A DNA stretch of 64,000 nt, taken from contig OX485804.1 in assembly GCA_950295325.1 (NCBI GenBank), positions 43,462,001 to 43,526,000 of the forward strand. The letters run 5' to 3'. Shown here piece after piece: positions 36,480-48,600 of the stretch. The notes beneath the pieces are model-generated. The model was not told the origin of the DNA, made no database searches, and saw only the letters and a program-made list of their open reading frames with translations. Every line of letters begins with the position of its first letter. Within the stretch, counting starts at the first letter, position 1. This DNA comes from Polytrichum commune (taxonomy: Eukaryota; Streptophyta; Polytrichopsida; Polytrichales; Polytrichaceae). The position numbers and the translations under genes were made by a program.

Positions 36480-38600
36480 CCAGGGAAACAATCAGAGAAG
36501 ACTTAAAAGGTGATTTGTACAACACCTAGGTGTCTTAGATAAGATCTATTAGGGAAAACACAAGGGTATATCACTTCACTTTAGATTAAGACTGACAATT
36601 GGTTTACGGGTAAGGGATAAAAACTCTAAAAACCACTCCATGTCAGTACATGCAAAGGTGACAGTCGCTCACCTCATTCTAATTTCCCAGGCGATAGTCT
36701 GGTAGTGAGTTCATTTTAATTGGACCAAGTGCGGTGCGCAATCATAGGACTCGCCATTGACCATAGTCATTTGCAAAAGTAACCCATTTTAGTCTTGCTT
36801 ATCAAAATCGAGGGCACTTTGATATCGTCCATAATCTGGCATTTAATTAATACCTTTTAATTGAACTTGAAATAGGCGGTGCCGTCATCCTCTCAGGATT
36901 GTCGAAGTTCCTTAATTAATCATTTCATTTTAGATGATACTGTCCGACCATAGTCTTTACCGAGTCTTGGCTAAAGTAACAATAACGTCTTTCCTCAAGG
37001 CAATTGATCAAAACCACTTTAACGTTAAAGGAATCATTTCATTAATGATTTACCTTATCCTCAATTAGATTTTAATAATTCAATTCTTAGAGTGGTAATT
37101 TTCCAAAGGATCCTCAATTCAATTAAGATTACAATTAGTCATCAAAACTTACGGATGCCGTAAGTATTGCGGCCTTTGGTCTCCTCCGCAGACAATAGCC
37201 TCTCCCCTTCAATGCTCCATCCTTCATGAAAGGTTAGCGGAGAATAGTTTCTCCATTTACACTACAACGACAATAGACTTTCTTATTTATAACACTAAAC
37301 AACTACATGCAATAATGAACTCAATTTCCTGGATTACTCATCCTAACCTCTCTAAGTGGCATGGATTCTCACGGAGTGGATTCGTTTTTTAGGGACTTCA
37401 ATTGTGATTAACACGAGATCATCTCAATTTAGAATTGAAGTTGATAAATTATCTGGATTTCCGGTGGGAAAACGTTAAGCATTATTAATCAGAAATCATA
37501 AATTTCGGGGCAGAAAAGAGTTTTGTAATTCCACCTACAGAATCCTCTCTATACTCTCGTAGACTACTGATCCAGACGAGTTTCTCTCAATGATTCCAGA
37601 CCGTAGTCTTAGCGGCATTAATTCTCCAGAGACGAGTCCCGGTGATTAATATCAGTGTCTATATTGACTCTCTTTCATTTGGTCATCTGTGGACAATTGC
37701 CTGGAAACAATTGTGATAAGGCCTTTCGATAGATTTAGACAATAGAAGTGATAGGGCCAGATTTCAGAGCATTAGTATTTTGAGCAATCCCAGTAATAAT
37801 AATGAAAACGAACATGATTCCCTGCCTGAACTCTCTCTCGGTGAAACATCCTAATTCAATGTGAGACCTCTCTATACAAAACAAACTATAGACTTATAAT
37901 TTTCCGAGTTCAATAACCCTCTCACTCGCCAGATTCATGCCCAATTGCCTGTGATTATCACACTTCATTCAGGAGATGAACAAACATAGATTTTAGTTAC
38001 TGCAACTATCATTGATATCAGTCCCTTACACAACCCTGATGCAGTAGACTCAGATAATCACTTCCATTTAGAATTAATTAACTATAATTTCCATTTACAG
38101 TAAATATGCCTCACACAATAATTCCGGTGTAAAACCAATACATATCCACACTCACCACCACATGACAATAGACTGTAGATTATAGTGCAATGGAAACATA
38201 GACTTTACTTTCATTAATAACTGCCTTGAGTGATATGGGAACTCAAAATACATTCACAGATTCACACAAAATATCAAGGACAAGTTCCACAATAAATTCA
38301 ATCATGTAATAATTCAGGCAATTCGAACTCCGCAGATTTTCTGTTCACCTTCGGCTCTCCCAGCCTAGTCTATTCCTTGCCTGCTACAGAAGGCTATATT
38401 CACCCAAGAAAAAAAACTCTCTATTCCAAGACAACCACCACAGCCTTCCTCCTCCCAGACAATGGCCTCTCTCCTTCTCTGAAGCCTCCTAGCATCAGAC
38501 TATAACCCTTGGCAATTACTTTTTTGATATACCAGACTATAGCCCTATTCGTATTTACTGGTTTTCATTTAAGAAGTCTAAAAATAGTTTGTTTCTCACT
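36480..38600. other. insertion-like block of distinct texture in the gene
   Basis: About 2.1 kb without exons separates two coding blocks. It is unlike the AT-rich introns around it. Motifs of the form GACNATAGNCT/AGACTATAG recur at least 15 times (for example near 36766, 36945, 37190, 37268, 37738, 38166, 38459, 38530). I could not find terminal repeats or a protein. Possibly a non-coding mobile element inserted into the gene. Confidence 0.45.
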
Positions 38601-40804
38601 TGAACATTGTTTTTGCTTTGAAAAATAAAAAATTATCATTACAGAGGGTAACCACCAAGTTACAACATAGAGACGGCACATAAATAAAGTTCATGCTGAT
38701 GAGGAAGAATGACATTATAGTGTGGATTGTATATACCTTAATGCGATGGATGCGACTAGCGTTCTTTTGGATACCATGAATGACTTCAATATGTAAGGCT
38801 TGAAGCCCATTGATTTCAAATTTTTTTGGTCAAATACATTGAACCTTATATTTATAAATTTATTTTGTTGAATGGCAGATTCATGGAAAATAATCACGTT
38901 ATGGTTCATAAAATCCATCTCATTCAGAGTTTTGGGACTTTGAAGCTACAAGAATTTAAAAATATTTTCTGTCCTAATGATTATGCTAAATGCGAGAAAA
39001 AACATCCATTGACTACATGGTATCCTCTTACTGTAGATATTTTTACAAGTTTCATCTAGAAGATGAATCTTTAACATTTCAATGTCTACACCAATTTTAT
39101 GTTCTTACATTAAGTTATTTTAGTCTTTTAAACTAAAAAAATTCAATATTGTTTTTAGCGTAATGTTGTGGCAACATTAGAAGAGGTGCGTCGTGAGTTT
39201 AGAGACAACACTTCATTGGCCCAAGATCTCCTAGGCTTGAATTGGAGGCAATAGCAAATGCAATGAGAAAAACAATGAGGGCATGTAGGTCAAAGGAATT
39301 TGATAAACTCCTTGCAGTTGCGGATCCCGCAAATGACGTTGATTTTGTGAAAGATGTAAGTATTTACATTATTCGTTTGATTTTATAATATATTTTGTTA
39401 TATTGTGTATTTTATATTCAACGTTGTTTTCATTGTTTTTAAGTGAATGGGCATTGGAGAAATTGCAAAAAATTGCAACAACTCCGGTGGATAGCAAGTA
39501 TAAAATGAAATGGTTGCAGTGGTGGAATTCATTTCTGATGACACATGAGACTTTACGTCTTTTGCCATCAAATTTTATAGACAATAACCTTGATTTGTGG
39601 TTGGTAAAAACATCATTTTGGGCCCAGATAATATTATGAATTATAATTGTGAATGCATTTATGCTTATGAAAACATCATAATTATTATATAGCATTTGTA
39701 TTTATTAAGATAGTTATTTGACATACATTTTATGTGTGAATTCTAATTTTTAGTTGAAGGAAGATGCCATCTATAAGTTTCATGACATTCTACCACAATT
39801 AGGTGATGTGGTTTGGGATAACGTCCTCTGAATTGGAGGTTACAAAAGAAAATGACATTGTCTTCTTTAGAACAAAACGTATACTCCAATGTTACGCGGT
39901 TCAGCGCCATTTGCAAAATCCACAATATTAATGAAGAATCATGAAGGCAAATTGATAGTAAAATATGTGATATATAGGTATTTTTCTACATTTGACTATT
40001 TTGAAATAATAAAATTTATCTCCATTGGTGATATTGAACTAAACTTGTTTATTGAATTGATGTAGGTACCTAACAAGGGAGGTTGAATCCCAAAAAGCAA
40101 TTTCATTGCAAGCATTACCTTCATTCTTGAATTCATGGGCTGACAGGTCAAGTGACCAAAACATATTTTCAGCCTTGCAGTTAATATTGTGGACTCATAA
40201 TTTATTGGTTCATTGTCCATGGTTTATTTAATGTCCAATAATTTTCTATCCCGCTGAAGAAAAAACTCTTAGGTTTTCAATGGAGCCATCACAACTAATG
40301 GAGGAAGAACTTCATGAGAAGCAACAACATGTTGGGAAAGGAGGTAAATGTAAACGGAAAGCGCATGCTAAACCAACACCTTATGTACTGCGAAAATGGT
40401 TTTACCGTCGTCACCACCGATGTCATCTGTACCAATGCCACAAAACAATAAAAACAATGTTGATTTGTACGTTGATGATATTGTATTAACTCTTAGACCA
40501 CCCCAAGTTGTTCTTACTTCAACACCTTCAAATTATATTTTCGAATCTCAATATGTGGTTGTTGAAGCTTCTGAAGGATCCAATATATACAAAGTTTTTA
40601 CGTTTGTGAAGAATAAGTTCATATCCAATATGTTAGAGAATGGTGCAATCGATAACCTAGTGTTGCTATATGCGTTTGAATTTGTCAAAAATGTTAGTGA
40701 ACTTGAACAACATCATTTAATTTTGTATGTTTTTGTATATTTTTGTACTTGAAAATAATTTTTTGTTGTTTATGGAATTCTAATGTTTTTTATTTTTATT
40801 TTTA

Positions 40805-41826
40805 GGTTGGCCATGCTCGTAAGACTCGTGTTTCGTCCGAAATTTGTAAATTTGGTGGATTTGATCTTATCATTGCGGATTTGCCAGAGGGTCTACATGT
40901 CCCGAATGTATCTTCTCCTTCAAATTTAATTCCATCTTTGAATGCACACAACTTAAAAGATATAGAAACTTTGTTTGAGTTTGCAGATGGTTTTTTTACT
41001 AATGATGCTCCATTGTTATTATTTCTTCTGGAGTTTAAAATAGTTAGGGATGATGTTAGGGCATATCCTACTTCATATGAATTTGCATTGGTAAATGATT
41101 GGTGGGCAATAAATAAATTGCCATTGTATCTGCCAACAGACATAAAATTTACGGTACACTCCTATCTTAAATCTTCAAGTATTTTTTTCGAATATGTGTG
41201 GATTATATTTGTTGTTTGATATCATGACAAATAACTATTTTCTATAATGAGGATACAACATTGTATATAGACTCGACGGTTTCGGCTCATGATGTTCTTT
41301 CGATTGGAGCCCCGTCCACAATTTGTTTTCAACAAAGTGGGTGGTCTATTTCCAATGGAAGTGGGGGCCTTAGATATCTTCTTCAATCGTACTACGTCCA
41401 AGACTCAATTAATGCACGAAAATATCCCATGGAGAGGAGCACATGAAAAAGATACAGAGTCTTTGCAATTTCTTATTGAAACATTGACTAAACCATGAGA
41501 TGTTATCCTTTATGTTTATGCATCTAGAGGTTAGAAACATGTTTTTTTTGTAAGTTTTAGAATTTAAGTCTTTTCTATATGACAAATATGTTATGATATG
41601 CATAATTATATTTATTGCAGGTGCATTTATTCATGCTTGCCGTTGTAGTGGCCGACACCTTGTTGCATTCGAGAGAGACTCGGTAATTTTCGACGCAATA
41701 TTAGCCCCTTTCTGTGATTCATTGCCACCTCTTATTGTTCATGGCTTGCAATCAATTAACATGGCATGCGAAGATGATGATGAGCCTATTTGGAAAGTTC
41801 CAAAGAAATCTTGCTTCAGTGCGTAA
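40805..41826 (+). pseudogene. beta-class DNA methyltransferase-like domain
   Basis: Three exon-like segments. Segment 1 (40805-41153) has FDLIIADLPEG, the counterpart of DPPY motif IV, then a hydrophobic strand (LLLFLLEF). Segment 2 (41255-41530) reads through EPRPQFVFN and ends near DVILYVYAS after one in-frame stop. Segment 3 (41622-41826) gives GAFIHACRCSGRHLVAFERD, matching the glycine turn, helix and acidic end of motif I/II. The family methylates the amino group of adenine or cytosine in DNA. Here the missing Tyr of DPPY and the stop argue for loss of activity. Other possibilities: a related RNA methylase fold, or a captured domain in a transposon protein. Confidence 0.5.
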
Positions 41827-42130
41827 TTTTGTTGGTTTGAAGGATTTTAAAATTTTGGTTTTCTTGTGGACTATTTAGTCTTCCACCAATTGTTTCTAAC
41901 ATTTTTTGATATTGTGTGTAGAAAAATGAAGGAAGCGATGTTCCCCCCTCATCAATTGATTCTCCCTGTGTATGCCGAGTCTGAGGCGATACGGTTAGCA
42001 ACCGTCATTATACCTCTTAGGCGAAGTAGATCTAAACATTATGATCTTTGTATCTTGACATTCATGAATATAGAGGCAAAGGAATGTAATGTTCGTGTTT
42101 GTAATGATAAGGAGAATAATAGATAATAGA

Positions 42131-43587
42131 TAATAGAATAGAATAGAATATAAGTGCATAAAGAGGTCTTGCACATGACTTGGTATATATGTGCACATGT
42201 TTTTTTTTGGTGGCAATTATCTAGTTTTTATAAAATAACCATTAAGAGTGGACATTGATTTGTGTGACCATTGTCTAAAATCCCTAAACCCTAATGATTT
42301 CCACAACATCATTGTTTTATAGCTTCCTTCATTGTTTTAAATGTTCATATGAATTGGAGCAATCAATTGGTAGGTTAGTTTTCGGCATGTAACATGTGTT
42401 GATGTTTGAGCTACAAATATGTGGTAATAGGATACCAAACCCACGGTGATAGGTATGTTTCTTGAAATTTTCTCACCCTAATCCGCTCATTAGTTATTGC
42501 TCACTGGTCATCGCTCATATGATAGCGCTCCTCGGTTTAAACCTAGTGAGGGGCCCAAGGCTCTCAAAACTAAATTTTTATGAAGTTGGACCATTGACAA
42601 AGGCCATCTTCCATGGTCCGACTTCATAGTCCATAGTGTAAACCGCTTAATTAAAGGTAAAGGCTAAGATAAAGGCTTCTTGTGGAAGATCCATGGTATT
42701 ATTTGGATCCATAACAATGTTCCATGGGATTGATAGTATTCTATGAAATATTCCCACATTCAGTCTGAATATGAGAATATTTTGTGGAATATTGTTAGTC
42801 CCATAGAACATTGTTATGGATTTGAATAATGTTATGCCTTCAACACTTAGATTGTTGTGGTACTTGCAATTGTGTGTGAAGGAGATTGAAACATATCAAT
42901 ACCAATTTAGAGTTTTGTGGGAATTTTCCATGAATTTCCAAACTCCATATTTTTTTGTTGATAAAAGATTAGCCAATATGGGTGCATTCACTTTCAAATT
43001 GAGTTACATGCCTTCATGACATACAATTGTATGCTAGACCTAATTCAACCAAATTCTAGATTGCATACGACTTTGGAAGGTGAGCAACCATTTCAAAATT
43101 TGACCAGGCCACTAATCAACCTTGAAGTAGATATTCCATCATCAAAGATGTCGGATTAAGACATGACTACTTTAAGGTTAAGAATCTAATTCATTTACCT
43201 ATCTTTAAGTGGTGGGTGGTTAAGTGCCCATCTAAGAACAAACACCAAAGAGACAAAGGTTTAAAGCGATTGGACTAGGTGCCTAGATTTGTTAAAACCG
43301 TTCTAGACTTAATAGTCAACATAGTTAGGGAGGGGGGGGGGGAGCTATGTGAACTTTGAAAATTTGTAAAAAATCAAGATTAGCTCCAAAGTTTTGTGAG
43401 AATGATCATGGCTTCTTCATATACATTTGCAGACACATATAACTTTCAAACACAAGAAAAATTAGGTAAGATACAACACGAAATAACCCAAATGAGACCC
43501 ACCAACTAAAAAATATAGTAACATAATTTTCCATGTAGATTCCATAATAACATGCAAAGGATATTATTGTCTTCCAATCAGCATGTA
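42131..43587. other. intergenic with one foldback MITE and repeat R
   Basis: No gene seen. Contains the element at 42692-42836, a repeat R copy at about 43195-43330 and an 11-bp poly-G tract (43332-43342). Confidence 0.5.
42692..42836. mobile_element. foldback MITE, family F (copy 4)
   Basis: 145-bp palindrome from CATGGTATTATTTGGATCC to GGATTTGAATAATGTTATG, with inner arms ATAACAATGTTCCATGGGA and TCCCATAGAACATTGTTAT and a CCCACATTCA centre. Confidence 0.85.
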
Positions 43588-43996
43588 CACAAGGAGGTCA
43601 CTCCATTGTCAAGTTGAAAACCACGTGTGAACAAAGTTTGCTACCCCTATATTATATGCCATAGATAATTTTAAAAATTATGATATTTTTTTATATATAC
43701 ATATCCATTGATAATATCTTTTTTATATTTTTTGATATTTTTAGTCATCTCCATTTTTTCTAGTAATTGTTTTAGTTCAATTCTGCGTCATTCTAGTTAG
43801 AAACGGTATGTTTTCTAGAAAAAACAAATTATCAAATTTGGTTATCAATTTTTAATATGTAATAGATACCATGTATATGTACTCATAATTTTTTTTTGAT
43901 AAAAGTTTGACCCATTTTGTTGATGCAACTTAGAAAAAGTAGATTTTTTTTGTTCGCACGTGGTTTTCAACTTGACAATGGAGTGACCTCCCCGTG
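43588..43996. mobile_element. CACGGG-family MITE, 409 bp
   Basis: Starts CACAAGGAGGTCACTCCATT (two changes from the family terminus) and ends AATGGAGTGACCTCCCCGTG. The interior matches 10060-10469. Flanking 8-mers AGCATGTA and CGCATGGA agree at 6 of 8 positions, consistent with an old target duplication. Confidence 0.85.
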
Positions 43997-45590
43997 CGCA
44001 TGGACAACACTAGTATGGGCCCATGTTGTCCCAACCCTTTGTGTCCATGCATATGACACGTCCTTTAAAATGTGGTCCCATCACCTCATGGGAACAATGA
44101 GGAACGACAATGAGACCACCACTACCACCATCGCCACATACACCACATCTTCAGTTGAATAATACATACACTTTGGGTGTAAAGGCATTGCCATTCACTA
44201 TCAACATGCAGTGCCGTGTTGCATCATAAACAACTTTGCCCTTTAAAGGACATGGGATTTTAATATACGGCTCAGAGACAACTCGTTGACAACCACACCA
44301 CTTATGTTATTTAGTGTTATGTAAATATTTGCAAAGGGCCTAACTAGGTGCCTAGAGGTCTCAAAGCGTCATGCATGCTAATTGCCAATATGATAATATT
44401 TATTAACAAGTGAAAAGTTGTTTGCACTATGAATTTAGTGTGGCACATTGGAATACTAGAGATGATAGTTTTGCGTTTGAGTATGCAAGGGGAGGATATT
44501 ATCAATTGTTCTAATGGCAAGTGTCACGTCTTTACATTTTAGTATGCAAGAGGGAGATATTCTTGAGCACACTAATGCCAAATGCCATTTATGTGCACTT
44601 CAGTCAAATTGTAGATTGAAATGTAACCTAGGCATGCAACTCATAACACAATTGAACACACTCATGCCAAGATATTTAGTAAGCACACTTGAACGCCAAG
44701 TTTCATGAGGTCACACTAATGACAAACTTGTGGATCATTAGTATAACTTAGCATTCGCCTCAAAATAGGGTAAGTGACACTACTACACATGTGACACTGA
44801 ATACCATAAACGGCGTATACCGTTTCATAGACAACTTGGGCTCTTTATACATAATAACAAAATTTCATAAACAACTCATATCTCATGTGCAAAGGCCCAT
44901 CGGATCATTGGGCTTTGGCCCATTAGATCAAGTCATCCTATTAGTTTAATATATTTTAAGTTTGGGGTCATAGATCTCGAATCGGTCTAGTGAGATGAAA
45001 TTGGGATGCATCAACAACCCATTAATTATAGGGTGGAGTATTAATTGTCGTCCCTTTAGTAGGTGTTAGGAAACCAAATTGTACTCGAATGATTGTGTTG
45101 TGGTACAAACCCACTTTTCACTCGAAGAAAAAGAATGGATATCCCATACAACACGGTTTCACACAACATGCTTGTAAAATGAACATGTGCCAATCTAGGA
45201 TTGGTCTAGATTAGGAACGCCCATTCAATAAAGGGGTTGTTTTGTACTGTGGTGTTTGAGATCACTAGAAGAAGAAGAAGAAGAAGAAGTCTGGTCTTTG
45301 GAGAGGCCGGAGTGAATGGAGTGTCTGTTCGTAGAACATCCTTGGCCACGCCCTAGGGCACTGGCGTTAGATGTAAGACTACTTCACCCTTTGCAGGGAG
45401 TAGACATTATATTAGTAACTAATAACCCGTTAACCGGTAGCATGTGAGCGTTGTTAGTGGAATTTATCCAGTAAAGTGGTATTGTTTTACCGGGTAACGT
45501 GTACCGGGTTATAAATGTGCTTATTTAGTTATGCTAGGTCATGAAGGTCTATGACAGATTGTCGGTTCTCAAGTCTTTGTTTATGAACTA
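43997..45590. other. intergenic, no gene recognised
   Basis: No gene seen. An (AAG)n microsatellite lies at about 45269-45290. The 3' limit of the LINE that follows could not be fixed by a poly(A) tail. Confidence 0.5.
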
Positions 45591-45617
45591 GTATTGAGTG
45601 TACATATTGTGTGGCGA

Positions 45618-46300
45618 TTATGTTAATTTGTTGGAATGTGTTTTTTTTTTAATGAGAGGGAGTATGAATTTTGTTTCCAGGTTTTTCATTGATGGGATGT
45701 GTGTAGTGGCTCTTGCGCCTACGACTAGTACCATGAGTGGGGCTACATTCCATCCCCTTGTTATGATGTTATTGATGAGCGGTTGGTATTTTGTGATTTT
45801 CCTATCGAGGGTTTCTGCAACAAATCTGTCATTACAATATGTAAATTCTATAAATTGTATGGTGATTCCTGTTGTAGGGGCTTTTGGTGGAGGGTGGTTA
45901 TATGGATGTCCTATGACACACAATATGTCCGGTTTAAACATGGCGTTGCAATGACATCTCTGGGTACCACATGTGCATGGCAATAGCCATGTTGGCACAT
46001 TATTTTCTTGGGGTCGTTCATTGTATGTTCCCGCATTCATAAGTGTATAGTGTCTAGATATTTTATTTGACATACTTAGTTTACGTACTTCCCATAGAGC
46101 TTTGTTATGTCGTTTTATTATAAGTGCATGAATGTGTTGTTGTTTGCATTTAAGTAGTACATGTAGCCATGTATCTGCGTCTGATGAGTTGCAGATGGGA
46201 CACGTTTTTGATGGGTAAGGTTCTCTACCAAAGAAGAATTGCTTCCAGGCGTGGCCCCATATACTGTCCCGTTCGGAATCTGATTAGGCATGTTTTTTGT
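45618..46300 (-). pseudogene. LINE C-terminal zinc finger and terminal domain
   Basis: Just downstream of RNase H: a CPICNSSDADTWLHVLLKC zinc finger (Cys-x2-Cys-x9-His-x4-Cys), then a domain with the core FTYCNDRFVAETLDRKITKY and RGWNVAPLMVLVVGARATTH. I regard this last domain as a conserved tail of this LINE lineage; its function is unknown to me. Mostly one frame, ending at 45618. Confidence 0.65.
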
Positions 46301-47010
46301 TTATCCATAATACTTGGATTTTTTCCAGAAATTGTTTGATAATGTCTTGTCAATATCTTTGTTTTCAAGCCACTTGTGTAGTTGGTGTGTTTGGTTAGCT
46401 ATGACTTCTAAATTATGGTTTTTATCATATTTGAGGACGTGTTTTCCAAGGTGTCGTATGGGGCCCTTGTCTGGTGTCTCTTGCATTGAGTGCCACCAAC
46501 CTTTTTGGAGGTAGTATGGTGTAGGGTGTGCATGTTCGTGTGGCATTACGGCGTCTCTATGATCTAGTTTGCATCCTAATTTGGCTAATGTGGCTACTTG
46601 TTCATTGCCATTTATGTTAGCATGGGCTTTGACTTTATGGAGTGTGGTGATTTGTGTGCGGGATTGTAGCATTGTGGTCATGGATTCAAGGATATTTTTG
46701 TCTGAGTGGCTATAATTATGTATTGTGGGGTGTTTGATTTGAGTGTTTAGTAAATATAGGACATTAAGGCAATCAGTGAAGATATGTGTTGGTTCGTCAC
46801 GATATGTGGTGGTCAGGAGTTGGAGAGTGTGGTGTATGGCCATCATTTCGGCTCGTAGTATGTTTTGTAGCACTGGTAGTCTTACTATAATTTTTAGATT
46901 TTTTATAGAATTGTAGATACCATACCCTGTTTTTTCACGTTTCCAGTGTCCTTGGGATGTTTCTTTAGGTGGTTTGAATGATCTATCTGTGTAGTAGCAG
47001 AATTGTGGTA
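46301..47010 (-). pseudogene. LINE RNase H domain
   Basis: RNase HI-type domain that would remove the RNA template during element copying. Motifs: YYTD (first Asp, upstream of the longest open frame, in another frame), LRAEMMAIHHTL (Glu), IFTDCLNVL (second Asp) and KVKAHANINGNEQVATLAK. In the last, the usual Asp of GNEQAD is replaced, so the fourth catalytic acid is missing. The open part spans 46301-46873; the N-terminal strand needs a frameshift near 46870. Confidence 0.8.
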
Positions 47011-47799
47011 TGTATTTGAGGGGTAGACATCTATCAATGTTAGTGATTAGTGGAATATTGGGGGTTTGGGTGATTGGGTGGTTGGGTGGTTAGTGGATGA
47101 GGGGGATATGTGAGTTTAGACCAATTTATACTACAATAAACTGGGGTGTCTTGCGGTGTAGGTGGTGTGGGTTGAGTGAACGTTGCGGATATTTGTAGGG
47201 TGTTAGCAATATTGTACATCTATTGGATATATCATTTTCATCCAGTGGGTGTGTCTTTGTGGTGGACACATACAGTGTATATGGCGCGACTTTCTATTCT
47301 AGGTTTGGTTCGTAGTTCTGGTGGGATTGTTGGTTCTTCGTATGTGATGGTGTTAGCTTTGAAGTGTGCGATAACATGTGAGTCTGGAAAATGTCCTTCG
47401 TGGGGGTTGAGGTTATAATACCAATTCTCGTTTGGTGTTACGAGGATTGTAATTGTGTCTGGGTTATTTTTGGATGTGAGACGTGCCCAATGAAGGGCTT
47501 GTTGGGCTTCTTTTTCCGTGTGTGGGTGTGCATATCCGTGTCTTTGCCATTTGTACTGGAACGATGTGCCTATTGATCCAAAAACTCAATCTCGGGGAAA
47601 TGGAGAGTAGAATTGTTTAAGTATGGTGGAACATGTTATTGGTGATGAAAAGTAGGAGTGTGGAATTTGGTAAGAGTCTATAAAGTGTTCAAGGATGGCC
47701 TTTGGGAGCGTGTATTGTGAAAGTTGTAGGGGATTATTTTTGGAAGTTCTATATTTATATCGTTGAATATATATTGATATGGCCAACAGTTAAGTTACT

Positions 47800-48000
47800 T
47801 GACCTTATGATATAGGTGAATGGAGTTAGGGATGCACACCTTGGCCGCGCTCCCTCCAACCCTAAATGGAAGTCCAGGGTTAGATAATTTACCTTAATTA
47901 TCCTCGGTTGATTCGGCTCGATGTAGGCCGAGCCGCTACCTCTTTGCTCCACTTCCCGGACATTGACCTTGTCTTCTTCCTTTTAGCTATCCAACTTCCG
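47800..48000. other. short GC-rich spacer
   Basis: Clearly more GC-rich than its surroundings, with a short inverted motif TCGGCTCGATGTAGGCCGAGCCG (47911-47933) able to form a hairpin. No protein recognised. Confidence 0.35.
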
Positions 48001-48600
48001 ACTTAAAAAATTCATAGTAAATTCATTACTACTTAGATCTGGGCTTTCCATATACTATTGAAAAGTTATTAACAAGATTTAATTTTAAAAAATATGATAT
48101 CAGCAAGTTAAGCCAAGATGAATCCAGCAGACTCCTTGTAATACAACAGTCAACCATGAAGTCTTAAACTACGTATTCCGTCTTCAGAAATTCGTATCTA
48201 ATTCATTTATTATTCAAATCAAATGTTCTTAATAACCTTGGTAAGTTATTAACAAGGTCTATTTGAAAAAAATATGTTATTAGCAAGTTAAGTCAAGATG
48301 AATGCAGCAGACTCCGTATAATACAGCAGTCAACTAGGAAGTCTCAAACAACGTATTCCGCCTTCAAACATTCATCTCTAATTCATATCCACTCAAATCA
48401 AACGTTCTAAACAATCTTGGAAAACTAAAATAAATATCTACTTGGAAAAAAATATAATTTTTCAAAATTAAAATTTGTATTGGGCAAGCAAATCTAATTC
48501 AACACCCACTACCCAAATAAACACCATGTTTTTTTATTCCATCTTTGAAAATTCATAATTAATTGCTACCTTAACCAAATCACAAATGGAAAACGGCTAC
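48000..48600. repeat. ~180-bp satellite-like tandem repeat, about 3 copies
   Basis: Landmarks recur at a 180-bp step: GTTATTAACAAG (48066 and 48246) and AGCAAGTTAAG (48102 and 48282), with AATTCAT..TCAAATCAAA blocks between. A partial first unit precedes and a strongly degenerate third follows. The period is near nucleosome-repeat length, as in plant satellites. Confidence 0.8.

Larger units (their letters stand above)
34016..42130 (+). pseudogene. multi-exon gene ending in a DNA methyltransferase-like domain, decayed
   Basis: Exon-like blocks separated by AT-rich introns with good splice sites (CACCG|GTAAGT near 34211; AAAGAT|GTAAGT near 39356; TTGCAG| near 41621). Coding pieces include about 36062-36450, 38650-38802 (one TGA), 38870-39059, 39157-39355 (one frameshift), 39437-39606, 40805-41153, 41255-41530 and 41622-41826. 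The last three carry IIADLPEG, then FVFNKVGGLFPMEVGALDIF and RCSGRHLVAFERD. This order, a DPPY-like motif before the S-adenosylmethionine site, is that of beta-class N6-adenine/N4-cytosine methyltransferases. DPPY is degenerate (DLPE) and a stop precedes motif I. It diverges from the transposase-like gene. Confidence 0.5.
45590..47790 (-). mobile_element. LINE 3' half (RNase H, zinc finger), 5'-truncated
   Basis: Non-LTR retrotransposon fragment on -, with the same G-poor coding strand as the LINE at 12050-17062. From 5' to 3' it holds a linker region (47790-47000), RNase H (~47000-46500), a CxxC..H..C zinc finger (~46230-46160) and a conserved C-terminal domain (46073-45618). Its coverage starts about where the + LINE stops. 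Confidence 0.85.

Noticed and set aside
45598-45986. + strand open frames over the LINE fragment
   Set aside because: Antisense to the recognisable LINE C-terminal domain.
17046-47784. 11-bp match TTGATATGGCC near both proposed inversion breakpoints
   Set aside because: Same-strand match, which an inversion would not create; most likely chance.
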